Source: Flavobacteriaceae bacterium
GTDB taxonomy: Bacteria; Bacteroidota; Bacteroidia; Flavobacteriales; Flavobacteriaceae
NCBI GenBank assembly: GCA_947446865.1
Contig: CANFHX010000002.1
Coordinates: forward strand, 62,001 to 126,000
Direction of reading: 5' to 3'
Length of the DNA: 64,000 nt
Position numbers and translations under genes: made by a program. The notes below the pieces were generated by a model. That model did not search any database and was not told where the DNA came from. It worked only from the letters and a program-made list of their open reading frames with translations. Shown here piece by piece: positions 43,901 to 51,561 of this stretch (its first letter is position 1; every line of letters starts with the position of its first letter).

Positions 43901-44316
43901 GTCAAGATGGAGAAGGCGATGCTAAAGCCATTATGGAAATTTACAAAGAACAGCAGCAACTTCGTGAAGCCTTGCAAAACGAATTAAACAAACAGGGCAT
44001 TGGCGGTCAAGGGCAAAATGCTCTTGAGCAGATGAAACAAATTGAAAAGCAATTATTAAACAAAGGCTTTAATAACGATGTTTTGCAAAAGATTTTAAAT
44101 GTAAAATACGAAATGCTCAAATTAGAAAAAGCAGTACAACTACAAGGCGAAGAAAAGAAACGACAATCGGAAACGTCCAAAAAAGAATTCACAAATAGTT
44201 CTAATGCGCTTCCTGTTCGTTTGCAAGAATATTTAAATAGCGTGGAGATTTTAAACAGACAAACCTTACCTTTACGCTCCAATTTTAACCAGAAGGTTCA
44301 AGAATATTTTAAATAA
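40915..44316 (+). CDS. DUF4175-family large membrane protein with coiled coil and collagen-like repeat
   Basis: 1133 residues from a TTG start; no in-frame ATG exists near the first membrane helix. Two or three N-terminal transmembrane helices (about 22-82 and near 150-165) are followed by Ig-like beta domains (about 185-480). A long Lys/Glu/Gln-rich coiled coil (about 500-790) comes next. Then comes a low-complexity segment with GDKPGDKPGDKPGDKPGE and KDGKDGKDGKG (about 940-985) and a final helical region. I recall it as DUF4175, common beside ybeY in Bacteroidota. Function unknown; an envelope scaffold is plausible. ybeY begins right after its stop. Confidence 0.8.
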   Translation: MENQHLIYHKLEQFIKKFYTNELLRGTIFFVGIGLLYFLFTLFVEYFLWLKPTARTILFWTFVVVELFLLLRFILFPIFKLFKLQKGINYDDASKIIGNHFSEVGDRLTNFLQLSQDTNTSELLLASIDQKANTLQPIPFGNAVNFGTNKKFLPLAIVPILFFVFFYLSGNSNLISQSFNRVVHYKEQFLPPAPFEFQVLNKTLQTEQNQDFLLKVKTVGKVVPENAMIFIGDESYFMETTKAGEFQFVIPKPKENLEFHVEANNVSSNEYELNVVTVPSIANFEMVLNFPGYLNKKAEVIKGTGNAVLPEGTRVTWRMNTLATQKVEWLDAAAKYPFTKHDNQFLLSKNINQNTDYQIVTSNTKVQNYEKLNYQISVVKDQFPTIAVGNAPDSLNIEKNYLLGQVSDDYGLSKLQIVYYPKDKLANAKRATIAVKRDVYDQFVFAFPSNLPVEEGVSYEYYFEIFDNDALHNFKSTKSSTFSNRIATESEKEDQVLQQQNDNINSLEKSLKTQDKQLNEMEKLQKMGKEKDNLEFKEQQKVNDFLNKQKQQDELMKNFAEKMKENLDKVKTDKKDEVKELLKDRLDKVDKDIEKNKKLLDELQKLNEKLQKEELFDKMDKLKQQSKNQTKSLQQLVELTKKYYVEKKAEQIADKLEKLSEKQDKLSENEKENSTDKQEEINKEFDKIQEELKELDKDNKELKTPVELPDSAPKEKSIDEDLKKASDELKKDSKAGAKPKQKSASKKMKQMSQDMQSGMEMGEQEQMEEDVAMLRQILDNLLAYSFSQESVMGQFKGLKRGSPSFNKNLKIQQHLKQEFKHVDDSLFALSLRNPKMSEGVTAEIGNVQYNIEKAIESLADADVSKGVSHQQFATSASNKLADMLASILFNMQMSMQMSGSGKGKGKPSPGKGSGGDSQLPDIIKKQGELGDKMKGGMKPGSKPGDKPGDKPGDKPGDKPGEGKDGKDGKDGKGKQGKDGKSGSGGSGQGNSEGENGQDGEGDAKAIMEIYKEQQQLREALQNELNKQGIGGQGQNALEQMKQIEKQLLNKGFNNDVLQKILNVKYEMLKLEKAVQLQGEEKKRQSETSKKEFTNSSNALPVRLQEYLNSVEILNRQTLPLRSNFNQKVQEYFK

Positions 44317-44742
44317 ATGATTAGTTTCAATTACGAAAACGAATTTGAATTATCCAACGAAGACCAAATAGCAACTTGGATTTCAAAGGTAATTTTATCC
44401 GAAAACAAAAAAGAAGGAGAAATAAATTATATCTTTTGTGACGATGATTATTTGCTTAATTTAAACGAGCAGTATCTCGATCACGACACCTTAACCGACA
44501 TCATTTCTTTTGATTATTCTGTGGGTAATGAAATACACGGAGACATTTTTATTTCTACCGAACGCGTTCTTGAGAACGCTGCAGATTTTAACGTTTCCTT
44601 CCAAGAAGAACTTCAAAGAGTTCTTGTACATGGCGTGTTACATTATTGTGGCTATAAAGACAAATCAGAAGCCGATGAGCAGTTAATGCGCAATAAGGAA
44701 GACGAGAAAATAAAAATGTTTCACGTGGAACATAGAGATTAA
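44317..44742 (+). CDS. ybeY: YbeY endoribonuclease (16S rRNA maturation)
   Basis: 141 residues. LTDIISFDY (59-67) and HGDIFIS (74-80) are conserved YbeY strands, and VHGVLHYCGYKDK (104-116) is the metal motif with H105 and H109. The third canonical His of HxxxHxxxxxH is Asp (D115) here; I believe this substitution is common in Bacteroidota. YbeY processes the 16S rRNA 3' end and takes part in ribosome quality control. The last residues (KMFHVEHRD) are encoded by a parS-type site, so the tail is shaped by DNA function. It follows the DUF4175 gene with no gap. Confidence 0.9.
   Translation: MISFNYENEFELSNEDQIATWISKVILSENKKEGEINYIFCDDDYLLNLNEQYLDHDTLTDIISFDYSVGNEIHGDIFISTERVLENAADFNVSFQEELQRVLVHGVLHYCGYKDKSEADEQLMRNKEDEKIKMFHVEHRD
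44717..44732. other. parS site 1 (ParB-binding), inside the 3' end of ybeY
   Basis: TGTTTCACGTGGAACA is the exact reverse complement of the classical parS sequence TGTTCCACGTGAAACA. It encodes the MFHVEH tail of YbeY. ParB proteins bind such sites near the origin to organise and segregate the chromosome. Confidence 0.85.
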
Positions 44743-44793
44743 GGATTTTCGATTCTTTAATTAAGGATTTAAAGCAACAAAAACTCAATTTAA

Positions 44794-44809
44794 CGTTCCA
44801 CGTGGAACT
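44794..44809. other. parS-like site 2, between ybeY and mnmG
   Basis: The 14-bp perfect palindrome GTTCCACGTGGAAC lies in the intergenic region, 62 bases from site 1. It keeps the parS core but differs from the classical 16-mer at the outer positions (C at the first, T at the last). Confidence 0.75.
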
Positions 44810-44884
44810 ATGTAACAGGATTTAATAAGATGGATAGCTATTTTGGAAATCCTTAATAAATAAATCCTAATTCCTAAATTAAAA

Positions 44885-46753
44885 ATGTTTAACACATACG
44901 ATGTAATTGTAGTAGGAGCAGGACACGCAGGTTGCGAAGCAGCAGCAGCGGCAGCCAATTTGGGTTCGCAAACTTTGTTGGTTACAATGAGTTTGCAAAA
45001 CATAGCACAAATGTCGTGCAATCCTGCGATGGGCGGAATAGCCAAAGGTCAAATCGTCCGAGAAATTGATGCGCTTGGTGGGTATTCGGGAATCGTTTCC
45101 GACAAAACCGCTATCCAATTTAAGATGCTTAACAAGTCCAAAGGACCTGCTATGTGGTCTCCAAGAGTGCAATCTGACAGAATGCGTTTTTCAGAAGAAT
45201 GGCGTTTGATGTTAGAGCGAACTCCTAACTTAGATTTCTATCAAGAAATGGTTTCTGGTTTGATTATCAATAACGGAAAAGTGGAGGGAATCAGAACTTC
45301 TCTAGGAATTGAAATCAAAGCCAAATCGGTTGTTTTAACCAATGGAACGTTCCTTAACGGATTAATTCATATAGGCGACAAACAATTTGGAGGAGGTCGT
45401 GCAGGTGAAAGCGCTGCTTACGGAATTACCGAAGATTTAATAAAAGTTGGTTTCGAAGCAGGAAGAATGAAAACAGGAACCCCACCACGAGTGGATGGTC
45501 GTTCTTTAGATTATTCTAAAATGAATGAAGAACCTGGTGATGTGCGCCCGGATAAGTTTTCTTATTCCGATGAAACGAAGCCATTGGTACACCAAAGATT
45601 ATGTCACATGACCTATACTTCTTTAGACGTTCACGATATATTGCGAGAAGGATTTGATAGATCTCCCATGTTTAATGGCAGAATAAAATCACTTGGACCT
45701 CGATATTGCCCATCTATTGAAGATAAAATAAATCGTTTTGCAGATAAAGAAAGACACCAATTGTTTATAGAACCAGAAGGATGGAATACCTGCGAAGTTT
45801 ATGTAAATGGTTTTTCTACTTCATTGCCAGAAGACATTCAATTTAAAGCGCTACGTTCAGTAGTTGGTTTCGAAAATGTGAAATTCTTCCGTCCGGGTTA
45901 TGCCATAGAATACGATTATTTCCCGCCAACCCAATTAAAACACACCTTAGAAACTAAATTAGTTGAAGGTTTGTATTTTGCTGGTCAAATAAATGGAACA
46001 ACAGGATATGAAGAAGCAGCATCCCAAGGTTTAATGGCAGGTATAAATGCCGCCTTGAAAGTGCAAGAAAGAGCGCCAATGATTTTGAAACGTGATGAAG
46101 CGTATATTGGCGTTTTAATTGACGATTTAATCACCAAAGGCACAGAAGAGCCTTATCGCATGTTTACTTCTCGAGCCGAATACAGAACGCTTTTAAGACA
46201 AGATAATGCTGACTCTAGATTAACTCCAAAAGCATTCGAATTAGGTTTAGCCTCCGAGAAAAGAATGCGCAGAATGGAAAAGAAATTTGCTGCTAGTGAT
46301 GCTATGGTTTCCTTTTTTAAAGAAACCAGTTTAACGGTTACAGAAACCAATCCTATTCTAGAAGCAAAAGGTAGTGCGCCAATTGTACAAGCCGATAAAA
46401 TGTTTAAAGTATTTTCTCGCCCTCAAATTGATTTAGAAGATTTCTTAAAATTCGAAAAAGTTGCTGCTTATGTTGCCGAAAACAATTTAGATAGAGAGAT
46501 TCTAGAACAAGCAGAAATTCAAGTTAAATATTCGGGTTATATTGAAAAAGAACGAAACAATGCCGACAAATTAACTCGTTTGGAAGACATGAAGATTCCA
46601 GCCGATTTCGATTACAATAAAATCAAATCGATGTCTATTGAAGCAAAACAAAAGTTAACTAAGATACAGCCAATAACTATTTCACAGGCATCAAGAATAA
46701 GCGGAGTTTCCCCAAGTGATATTTCCGTATTGTTAATCCACATGGGTAGATAA
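44885..46753 (+). CDS. mnmG: tRNA uridine-5-carboxymethylaminomethyl modification enzyme MnmG (GidA)
   Basis: A 622-residue FAD protein. DVIVVGAGHAGCEAA (6-20) is the dinucleotide-binding motif. QMSCNPAMGGIAKGQIVREIDALGG and GTPPRVDGRSLDYSKM are GidA signatures, and the C-terminal helical MnmE-binding region with SGVSPSDISVLLIHM is complete. With MnmE it forms cmnm5U at the wobble position of certain tRNAs. mnmG is often origin-proximal, and here it is bracketed by parS-type sites. Confidence 0.95.
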   Translation: MFNTYDVIVVGAGHAGCEAAAAAANLGSQTLLVTMSLQNIAQMSCNPAMGGIAKGQIVREIDALGGYSGIVSDKTAIQFKMLNKSKGPAMWSPRVQSDRMRFSEEWRLMLERTPNLDFYQEMVSGLIINNGKVEGIRTSLGIEIKAKSVVLTNGTFLNGLIHIGDKQFGGGRAGESAAYGITEDLIKVGFEAGRMKTGTPPRVDGRSLDYSKMNEEPGDVRPDKFSYSDETKPLVHQRLCHMTYTSLDVHDILREGFDRSPMFNGRIKSLGPRYCPSIEDKINRFADKERHQLFIEPEGWNTCEVYVNGFSTSLPEDIQFKALRSVVGFENVKFFRPGYAIEYDYFPPTQLKHTLETKLVEGLYFAGQINGTTGYEEAASQGLMAGINAALKVQERAPMILKRDEAYIGVLIDDLITKGTEEPYRMFTSRAEYRTLLRQDNADSRLTPKAFELGLASEKRMRRMEKKFAASDAMVSFFKETSLTVTETNPILEAKGSAPIVQADKMFKVFSRPQIDLEDFLKFEKVAAYVAENNLDREILEQAEIQVKYSGYIEKERNNADKLTRLEDMKIPADFDYNKIKSMSIEAKQKLTKIQPITISQASRISGVSPSDISVLLIHMGR

Positions 46754-46754
46754 A

Positions 46755-46802
46755 AATATTAGATTTTAAATATTAGATATCTAATATTTAAAATCTAATA
46801 TT
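46755..46802. repeat. Perfect 48-bp palindrome between mnmG and parS site 3
   Basis: The two 24-base halves are exact reverse complements with no loop (centre GATATC at 46776-46781). It begins two bases after the mnmG stop codon and ends 4 bases before parS site 3. It consists almost wholly of A and T. It could end the mnmG transcript or form a cruciform. Confidence 0.9.
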
Positions 46803-46806
46803 AATT

Positions 46807-46822
46807 TGTTCCACGTGAAACA
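46807..46822. other. parS site 3 (ParB-binding), downstream of mnmG
   Basis: TGTTCCACGTGAAACA is an exact match to the classical parS sequence. It lies just after the 48-bp palindrome and upstream of the methyltransferase. Translating it from the TTG at 46806 gives the false N-terminus MFHVKQ. Confidence 0.88.
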
Positions 46823-46856
46823 AGTATTGTTAAGCATTATAAATAAAGAGATTTTA

Positions 46857-47708
46857 ATGAGTTCATCCAACACCAAACATTTTTTAAACGTAAAAGATTA
46901 TTCCGTTTCCCAAGAAACTTTCGAGTTATTGCACGACGAAGAATTAGATATGTTGATTACACATCCACAACCTTCTTTAGAGAAACTTCCTAGTTATTAT
47001 GAAAGCGTAGACTATATTTCGCATACCGATGGAAATAAATCATTATTCGAAAAAATGTACCAGTTTGTGAAAACCATTGCATTAAAGAACAAATTAAAAC
47101 TTATCAATTCACAATCTCCAAAAGGAAGAATTTTAGATATTGGAGCAGGAGTTGGCGACTTTTTAACCGTTGCCAAAAATGATGGTTGGGAAACTATTGG
47201 AATTGAACCAAGCGATAAAGCCAAGGCAATTGCCAAAAACAAAGGAGTTTCTTTTGTAGAAAGTTTATCCGAATTAGAAAGCAATTCTTTTGATATAATA
47301 ACCATGTGGCATGTTCTAGAGCACGTTCCAGATTTAGAAAATCAAATTAAAGAATTAAAACGATTAATAAAACCAACAGGAACTGTAATTATTGCTGTTC
47401 CTAATTTTAAATCGTACGATGCTGAATATTATGGTAAATTTTGGGCGGCTTATGATATTCCAATTCACTTATGGCATTTTTCTAAAACAGCAATTAATAA
47501 ATTATTTTCTAAAGAAGATTTAGAATTGAAAGAAGTGCTTCCAATGAAGTTTGATAGTTTTTATGTTAGTTTATTATCCGAAAAATATAAAACTGGAAAA
47601 ATGAATTTCATTAAGGCTTTTTTCGTCGGATGCAAGTCCAATTGGAAAGGAAGTCAAAATTCTGAATATTCTTCCCATATTTATGTTCTAAAAAACGCTA
47701 AAAAGTAA
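46857..47708 (+). CDS. Class I SAM-dependent methyltransferase
   Basis: 283 residues from ATG 46857 (MSSSNTKHFLNVKDYSVS). A TTG at 46806 would add residues translated from the parS site and is rejected. RILDIGAGVGDFLTVAKNDGWETIGIEPS is the SAM-binding region, and FDIITMWHVLEHVPD and VIIAVPNFKSYDAEYYG are Methyltransf_23 features. The N-terminal FELLHDEELDMLITHPQPS segment is seen in family members that act on small molecules or lipids. The substrate is unknown. Confidence 0.85.
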   Translation: MSSSNTKHFLNVKDYSVSQETFELLHDEELDMLITHPQPSLEKLPSYYESVDYISHTDGNKSLFEKMYQFVKTIALKNKLKLINSQSPKGRILDIGAGVGDFLTVAKNDGWETIGIEPSDKAKAIAKNKGVSFVESLSELESNSFDIITMWHVLEHVPDLENQIKELKRLIKPTGTVIIAVPNFKSYDAEYYGKFWAAYDIPIHLWHFSKTAINKLFSKEDLELKEVLPMKFDSFYVSLLSEKYKTGKMNFIKAFFVGCKSNWKGSQNSEYSSHIYVLKNAKK

Positions 47709-47906
47709 AATAAACATCTTTTTAAGGCTTCAAACCGCAAAAACATAAATATATATAGCCAAAAAGAGAAGCTTTCTTAAATCGGTTTATATAAAGCAGA
47801 TTTTAATAGAGAATGATTATATTGAATAGATTAACAATAGTAAACCCTTATACAAGTAAAATCGAGTCATTTTTATAACTTTTTATCTTTTCAGATTAAA
47901 TTTTTA

Positions 47907-47914
47907 TACTTTTG
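47907..47914 (+). promoter_or_regulatory. Probable -7 element for the OmpH-like lipoprotein gene
   Basis: TACTTTTG matches TAnnTTTG, 30 bases before the chosen start at 47945. It supports that start over the longer open frame beginning at 47912, which would start inside this element. Confidence 0.55.
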
Positions 47915-47944
47915 GCAAATAGAATAATTAAATACAAAAACAGA

Positions 47945-48508
47945 ATGAAAAAATTTTTAGTAGGTATTGCAATGTTGTTTGCAATTGTTTCTTGTAACAA
48001 AACAACAGAAGCAAAAGATTTTAAAACGGCTTATATAGACACTAATAAATTATTAGAAGAATCTACCGAGGCTAAAGATATAAAAGCTAAATACGAAGCA
48101 ATCGCAGAAGAAAAGGGCGCAAGATTGAAAGTAGAAGTGGACAAATTAGAAGCAGAAAAAAATGCTTTTCAAGCCAATGCACAAAAAAATGGTCAGGCTT
48201 GGGCGCAACAAAAATATGGTGAATTGCAACAAAGAGAGCAACAACTACAATATACGCAACAAGGTTTGGCACAACAAATTCAAGGGCAACATGGTGTTGA
48301 AATGGATTCTGTAGTAGTAAAATATAAAAAGATTTTCAAGGATTACGGAAAAGACAAAGGATACGATTATGTTTTTGGTACTGGTGAAGCAGCAACAGTT
48401 CTGTTTGCCAAGGACCAATACGACATCACCAAAGATCTTATAAAAATAGTGAACGAAAAATATAAATCGGAAGCTAAAAAAGAAGAAAAACCTGCAGTTA
48501 AGAAATAG
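47945..48508 (+). CDS. OmpH/Skp-family periplasmic chaperone-like lipoprotein
   Basis: 187 residues from ATG 47945, beginning MKKFLVGIAMLFAIVSC with a lipobox Cys at 17. An upstream in-frame start would place 11 polar residues before the signal and is rejected. FKTAYIDTNKLLEESTEAKDIKAKYEAI and the Gln-rich coiled coil QQKYGELQQREQQLQYTQQGLAQQIQ match OmpH/Skp, which holds outer-membrane proteins during transit. Anchoring as a lipoprotein differs from soluble Skp. The C-terminus is Lys/Glu-rich. Confidence 0.85.
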   Translation: MKKFLVGIAMLFAIVSCNKTTEAKDFKTAYIDTNKLLEESTEAKDIKAKYEAIAEEKGARLKVEVDKLEAEKNAFQANAQKNGQAWAQQKYGELQQREQQLQYTQQGLAQQIQGQHGVEMDSVVVKYKKIFKDYGKDKGYDYVFGTGEAATVLFAKDQYDITKDLIKIVNEKYKSEAKKEEKPAVKK

Positions 48509-48526
48509 CATAAAAATTTTCTTAAA

Positions 48527-48568
48527 AAAATCCAAATTCTAAAACAAACGTTTTGGAGTTTGGATTTT
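48527..48568 (+). terminator. Terminator after the OmpH-like gene
   Basis: AAATCCAAA...AAAAC pairs with GTTTT...TTTGGATTT around the loop AAAC, with an internal mismatch, followed by TTTATTTG. It begins about 18 bases after the stop codon. Confidence 0.65.
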
Positions 48569-48624
48569 TATTTGTAATTTAATTTGCAATATTTTATTTT
48601 TGATTTAATCAATTATGTTAACTT

Positions 48625-50895
48625 ATGGAAGCCATATCTGCCGAAGCAAATTATGTTTTGCAATTTATAAACCAAACCAATAAATCGATTTTCCTTACAG
48701 GTAAAGCGGGTACAGGAAAAACTACGCTACTTAAGGAAATAATTAGATCTACCCATAAAAACACAGTTGTTGTTGCCCCAACAGGAATTGCGGCCTTAAA
48801 TGCTGGTGGAGTTACCATTCATTCGATGTTTCAGTTGCCTTTTGGCGGATTTATTCCCGCCAATAATGTTGAGGCGCATTTCTCGGATTCTTTGAAATTT
48901 GAAACCAAAGATACTTTACGACGTCATTTTAGAATGAGTGCTTTAAAGCGACACGTAATTCAAAACATGGAATTACTTATCATTGACGAGGTGAGTATGT
49001 TGCGTTCGGATTTAATGGATGCCATAGATTTTATGTTACAAAGTGTACGCAAAAAAAGAACTCCTTTTGGAGGAGTTCAAGTGCTTTTTATTGGAGATTT
49101 ATTACAACTTCCTCCTGTAATTCGTGATGAAGAATGGCGAACTTTACGACAATACTATAAAGGAAAATTCTTCTTTCATTCGCATGTAATTCAGAATAAC
49201 CCACCGCTTTATATTGAGTTGTCTAAGATATTCCGTCAGTCGGATGAAACGTTTATAGAATTACTTAACAATCTAAGAAACAATAAAATAACCTCACAAA
49301 ACATTAGTTTTCTAAACCAATATGTCCAGCCTAATTTCGATTTAAAAGCCAACAAAGGTTACATCACTTTGACCACGCATAATGCCAAAGCAGATACCAT
49401 TAATTTGCAGTCTATTAATGATTTAAATGGAAGCGCTACTCGATATCAAGCAAAAATAACGGGTGATTTCCCTGAAAAAATATATCCTTTAGAGGAAACT
49501 CTAGAGTTGAAAATTGGTGCTCAAATTATGTTTATTAAAAACGATTTGTCAGCCGAGAAAAATTATTTCAATGGTAAAATGGGTTTTGTGAAATCCATTT
49601 CCACAGAAGAAATTTGGATTCATTTTCCAGAAGAAAACAAATCTATTGAAGTGGAACGCTACGAATGGCAAAACATTCGCTATTTTGTGAATGAAAACAC
49701 CAAAGAAATAGAAGAGGAGGTTTTAGGATCCTTTGTGCATTATCCTATAAAATTGGCATGGGCCATTACCGTTCACAAAAGCCAGGGCTTAACATTTGAT
49801 AAAGCAGCGCTTGATGTGTCACAAGTTTTTGCGCCCGGCCAAGCATACGTGGCTTTATCGCGTTTACGTTCGTTAAACGGGCTTGTTTTGCTTACTCCAT
49901 TGCGAATGAACGGTATTTCTAACGATGACGATGTTATGGATTATGCTTCCAATAAAGCATCTACTGAAACATTGGAATTGGAATTAAAAAATGAAACCAA
50001 AGAATTTATCCACAGTTATTTAAAAGATAGTTTTCATTGGGTGGATCTTGCCCAAGAGTGGCGCAATCATAAATTTAGTTATTTGGATAGCGATAAATCC
50101 ATTAAATCCAAACACAGTAAATGGGCAACACAGCAAATGGAATTTTGTGAATTGCTACTAGATCCTGCAAGTAAATTCATGTCGCAACTCAATAAATTAT
50201 TCGCTACAGAAACTATTGATTATACTTTTATAAACGACAGAATTCAAGCGGCTTATGGTTATTTTTATGATAAATTAGATAAATTAGAATATGAAATTTT
50301 ATATAAAATTGAAGAAATAAAAAGGGTCAAACAAGTAAAACAATTTTATGATGAATTGTTGGTTTTAGAAGAATTGCAAACCAAGTCCATCTTGCGATTG
50401 ATGAAAGCCAAACGAATGATCGAAGCCATTATCCATCAAAAAACAATTAGTAAAGAAAGCCTTAATTCTCCAGAAATCACTAATTACAAAGCCATTAAAA
50501 TGGAACGGGTAATTGAAGATTTCAAGCGAAATAATCAAAATTTAATTGCCGATAAAGAAGATGTAAGTTTTTACGAACCTAAGAAAAAAAACACCGAAAA
50601 GACTCCCAAAAAATCGACTATTCAGATTACTTATGAATATTGGGTAGATAAAAATTCTATTGAAGAAATAGCCAATTTACGAAAATTAACCGTTGGAACT
50701 ATATTATCGCATTTCACAAAACTAATTCAAGATAAGGCAGTTAGTATTAATGATATTATGCCAGAAGATAAAATAGAAGCATTAACCAAGGCATTTTATG
50801 GCTATAAAGAAGAATCATTAAGTCCAATGAAAGAACAACTTGGAGATACTTTTTCTTGGGAAGAATTACGAATGTTTAAAGCGAGTTTGAATTAA
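48625..50895 (+). CDS. Pif1/RecD-like AAA helicase with C-terminal helix-turn-helix region
   Basis: A 756-residue SF1 helicase. Walker A GKAGTGKTT (26-34) and VVVAPTGIAALNAGGVTIHSMF form the N-terminal signature, with LLIIDEVSMLRSDLMDAIDF as Walker B/motif II. AITVHKSQGLTFDKAALDV and GQAYVALSRLRSLNGLVLL are the C-terminal RecA-like motifs typical of Pif1. After about residue 440 there is a long helical tail. It ends in KNSIEEIANLRKLTVGTILSHFTKLI, which resembles a RecQ-like helix-turn-helix/HRDC-type segment. It probably unwinds G-quadruplexes or stalled replication structures. Confidence 0.88.
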   Translation: MEAISAEANYVLQFINQTNKSIFLTGKAGTGKTTLLKEIIRSTHKNTVVVAPTGIAALNAGGVTIHSMFQLPFGGFIPANNVEAHFSDSLKFETKDTLRRHFRMSALKRHVIQNMELLIIDEVSMLRSDLMDAIDFMLQSVRKKRTPFGGVQVLFIGDLLQLPPVIRDEEWRTLRQYYKGKFFFHSHVIQNNPPLYIELSKIFRQSDETFIELLNNLRNNKITSQNISFLNQYVQPNFDLKANKGYITLTTHNAKADTINLQSINDLNGSATRYQAKITGDFPEKIYPLEETLELKIGAQIMFIKNDLSAEKNYFNGKMGFVKSISTEEIWIHFPEENKSIEVERYEWQNIRYFVNENTKEIEEEVLGSFVHYPIKLAWAITVHKSQGLTFDKAALDVSQVFAPGQAYVALSRLRSLNGLVLLTPLRMNGISNDDDVMDYASNKASTETLELELKNETKEFIHSYLKDSFHWVDLAQEWRNHKFSYLDSDKSIKSKHSKWATQQMEFCELLLDPASKFMSQLNKLFATETIDYTFINDRIQAAYGYFYDKLDKLEYEILYKIEEIKRVKQVKQFYDELLVLEELQTKSILRLMKAKRMIEAIIHQKTISKESLNSPEITNYKAIKMERVIEDFKRNNQNLIADKEDVSFYEPKKKNTEKTPKKSTIQITYEYWVDKNSIEEIANLRKLTVGTILSHFTKLIQDKAVSINDIMPEDKIEALTKAFYGYKEESLSPMKEQLGDTFSWEELRMFKASLN

Positions 50896-50896
50896 A

Positions 50897-51139
50897 TTAT
50901 CTGTTTAATCTGATTTTATTTCTAGCCTCTTCTGTAGTATATCCATTTTTACCTGAATCGGATGCGATCATAATTTCATCCAAATGATTTTTATATTCTT
51001 TAACGGTAAAAGGTTTTCCTGAAGTGGAATAAGCATAGATTTCACTATCCAACAACTCTTCTATTTGAGATAATAATTTAGAGTTTTGAACATCTAATAT
51101 TCTATGAACTATATTTTTACGTTGTGTTTCTACATTCAT
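50897..51139 (-). CDS. Small orphan antitoxin-like protein
   Basis: 80 residues: MNVETQRKNIVHRILDVQNSKLLSQIEELL, then GKPFTVKEYKNHLDEIMIASDSGK and TTEEARNKIRLNR. The pattern resembles antitoxins of ParE/RelE modules in Bacteroidota, including the KPFT...EY..HL-EI stretch. No toxin gene follows: the stop abuts the convergent helicase gene. It is therefore an orphan or a stand-alone regulator. A TAAATTTG promoter element precedes it. Confidence 0.6.
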   Translation of the reverse strand: MNVETQRKNIVHRILDVQNSKLLSQIEELLDSEIYAYSTSGKPFTVKEYKNHLDEIMIASDSGKNGYTTEEARNKIRLNR

Positions 51140-51143
51140 ACCT

Positions 51144-51151
51144 CAAATTTA
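51144..51151 (-). promoter_or_regulatory. Probable -7 element for the orphan antitoxin-like gene
   Basis: The minus strand reads TAAATTTG (TAnnTTTG) immediately upstream of the start at 51139, giving a very short or nearly absent leader. Confidence 0.45.
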
Positions 51152-51173
51152 TAAAAACATTTTGATATTTAAT

Positions 51174-51557
51174 CTACCCCAACAAATAAACTCCCAAAAT
51201 TGCAGGAACAAAATAAATTGCAATGGTTTTAGCACCTTCATAATCTTTTACTAATCGTTGTCCGAAAAGCATCAAAAGTAGCGACACACAAGAAAAAACA
51301 GCGCCATAAAAACCAAATTCTCTACCGCCATTTATATAAAGTTCTAAGCATCCTAAAACGCATAAAATTCCAGCAACGAGTTCTAAAAACAATAAAATTC
51401 CAGTGGCTAAAGGCACCAGATTTTTTAGAAAAGTTTTTTCAAAAACTGGAATTAACCAAGCCATAGTATCCTTCCAGTGAAAAATTTTCTCGTGAGAAGA
51501 CATGATAAAAGTAATAGCAAGAAAAATAAGTACCAGTATTGAAGTTGTATTGTTCAT
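51174..51557 (-). CDS. DoxX-family membrane protein
   Basis: 127 residues with four hydrophobic helices. FIMSSHEKIFHWKDTMAWLIPVFEKTFLKNL and ATGILLFLELVAGILCVLGCLEL match the DoxX fold, a small quinone- or redox-linked membrane family with few defined functions. It follows holB by 4 bp, so it is probably co-transcribed with it. Confidence 0.75.
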   Translation of the reverse strand: MNNTTSILVLIFLAITFIMSSHEKIFHWKDTMAWLIPVFEKTFLKNLVPLATGILLFLELVAGILCVLGCLELYINGGREFGFYGAVFSCVSLLLMLFGQRLVKDYEGAKTIAIYFVPAILGVYLLG

Positions 51558-51561
51558 GAGG

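Noticed and set aside
43518..43977. Proline-rich open frames opposite the DUF4175 repeat
   Set aside because: They are antisense products of the GDKP/KDG repeat and have no independent support.
46806..46856. Extended N-terminus (MFHVKQ...) of the methyltransferase
   Set aside because: It is translation of parS site 3 from a TTG codon; ATG 46857 gives a normal family start.
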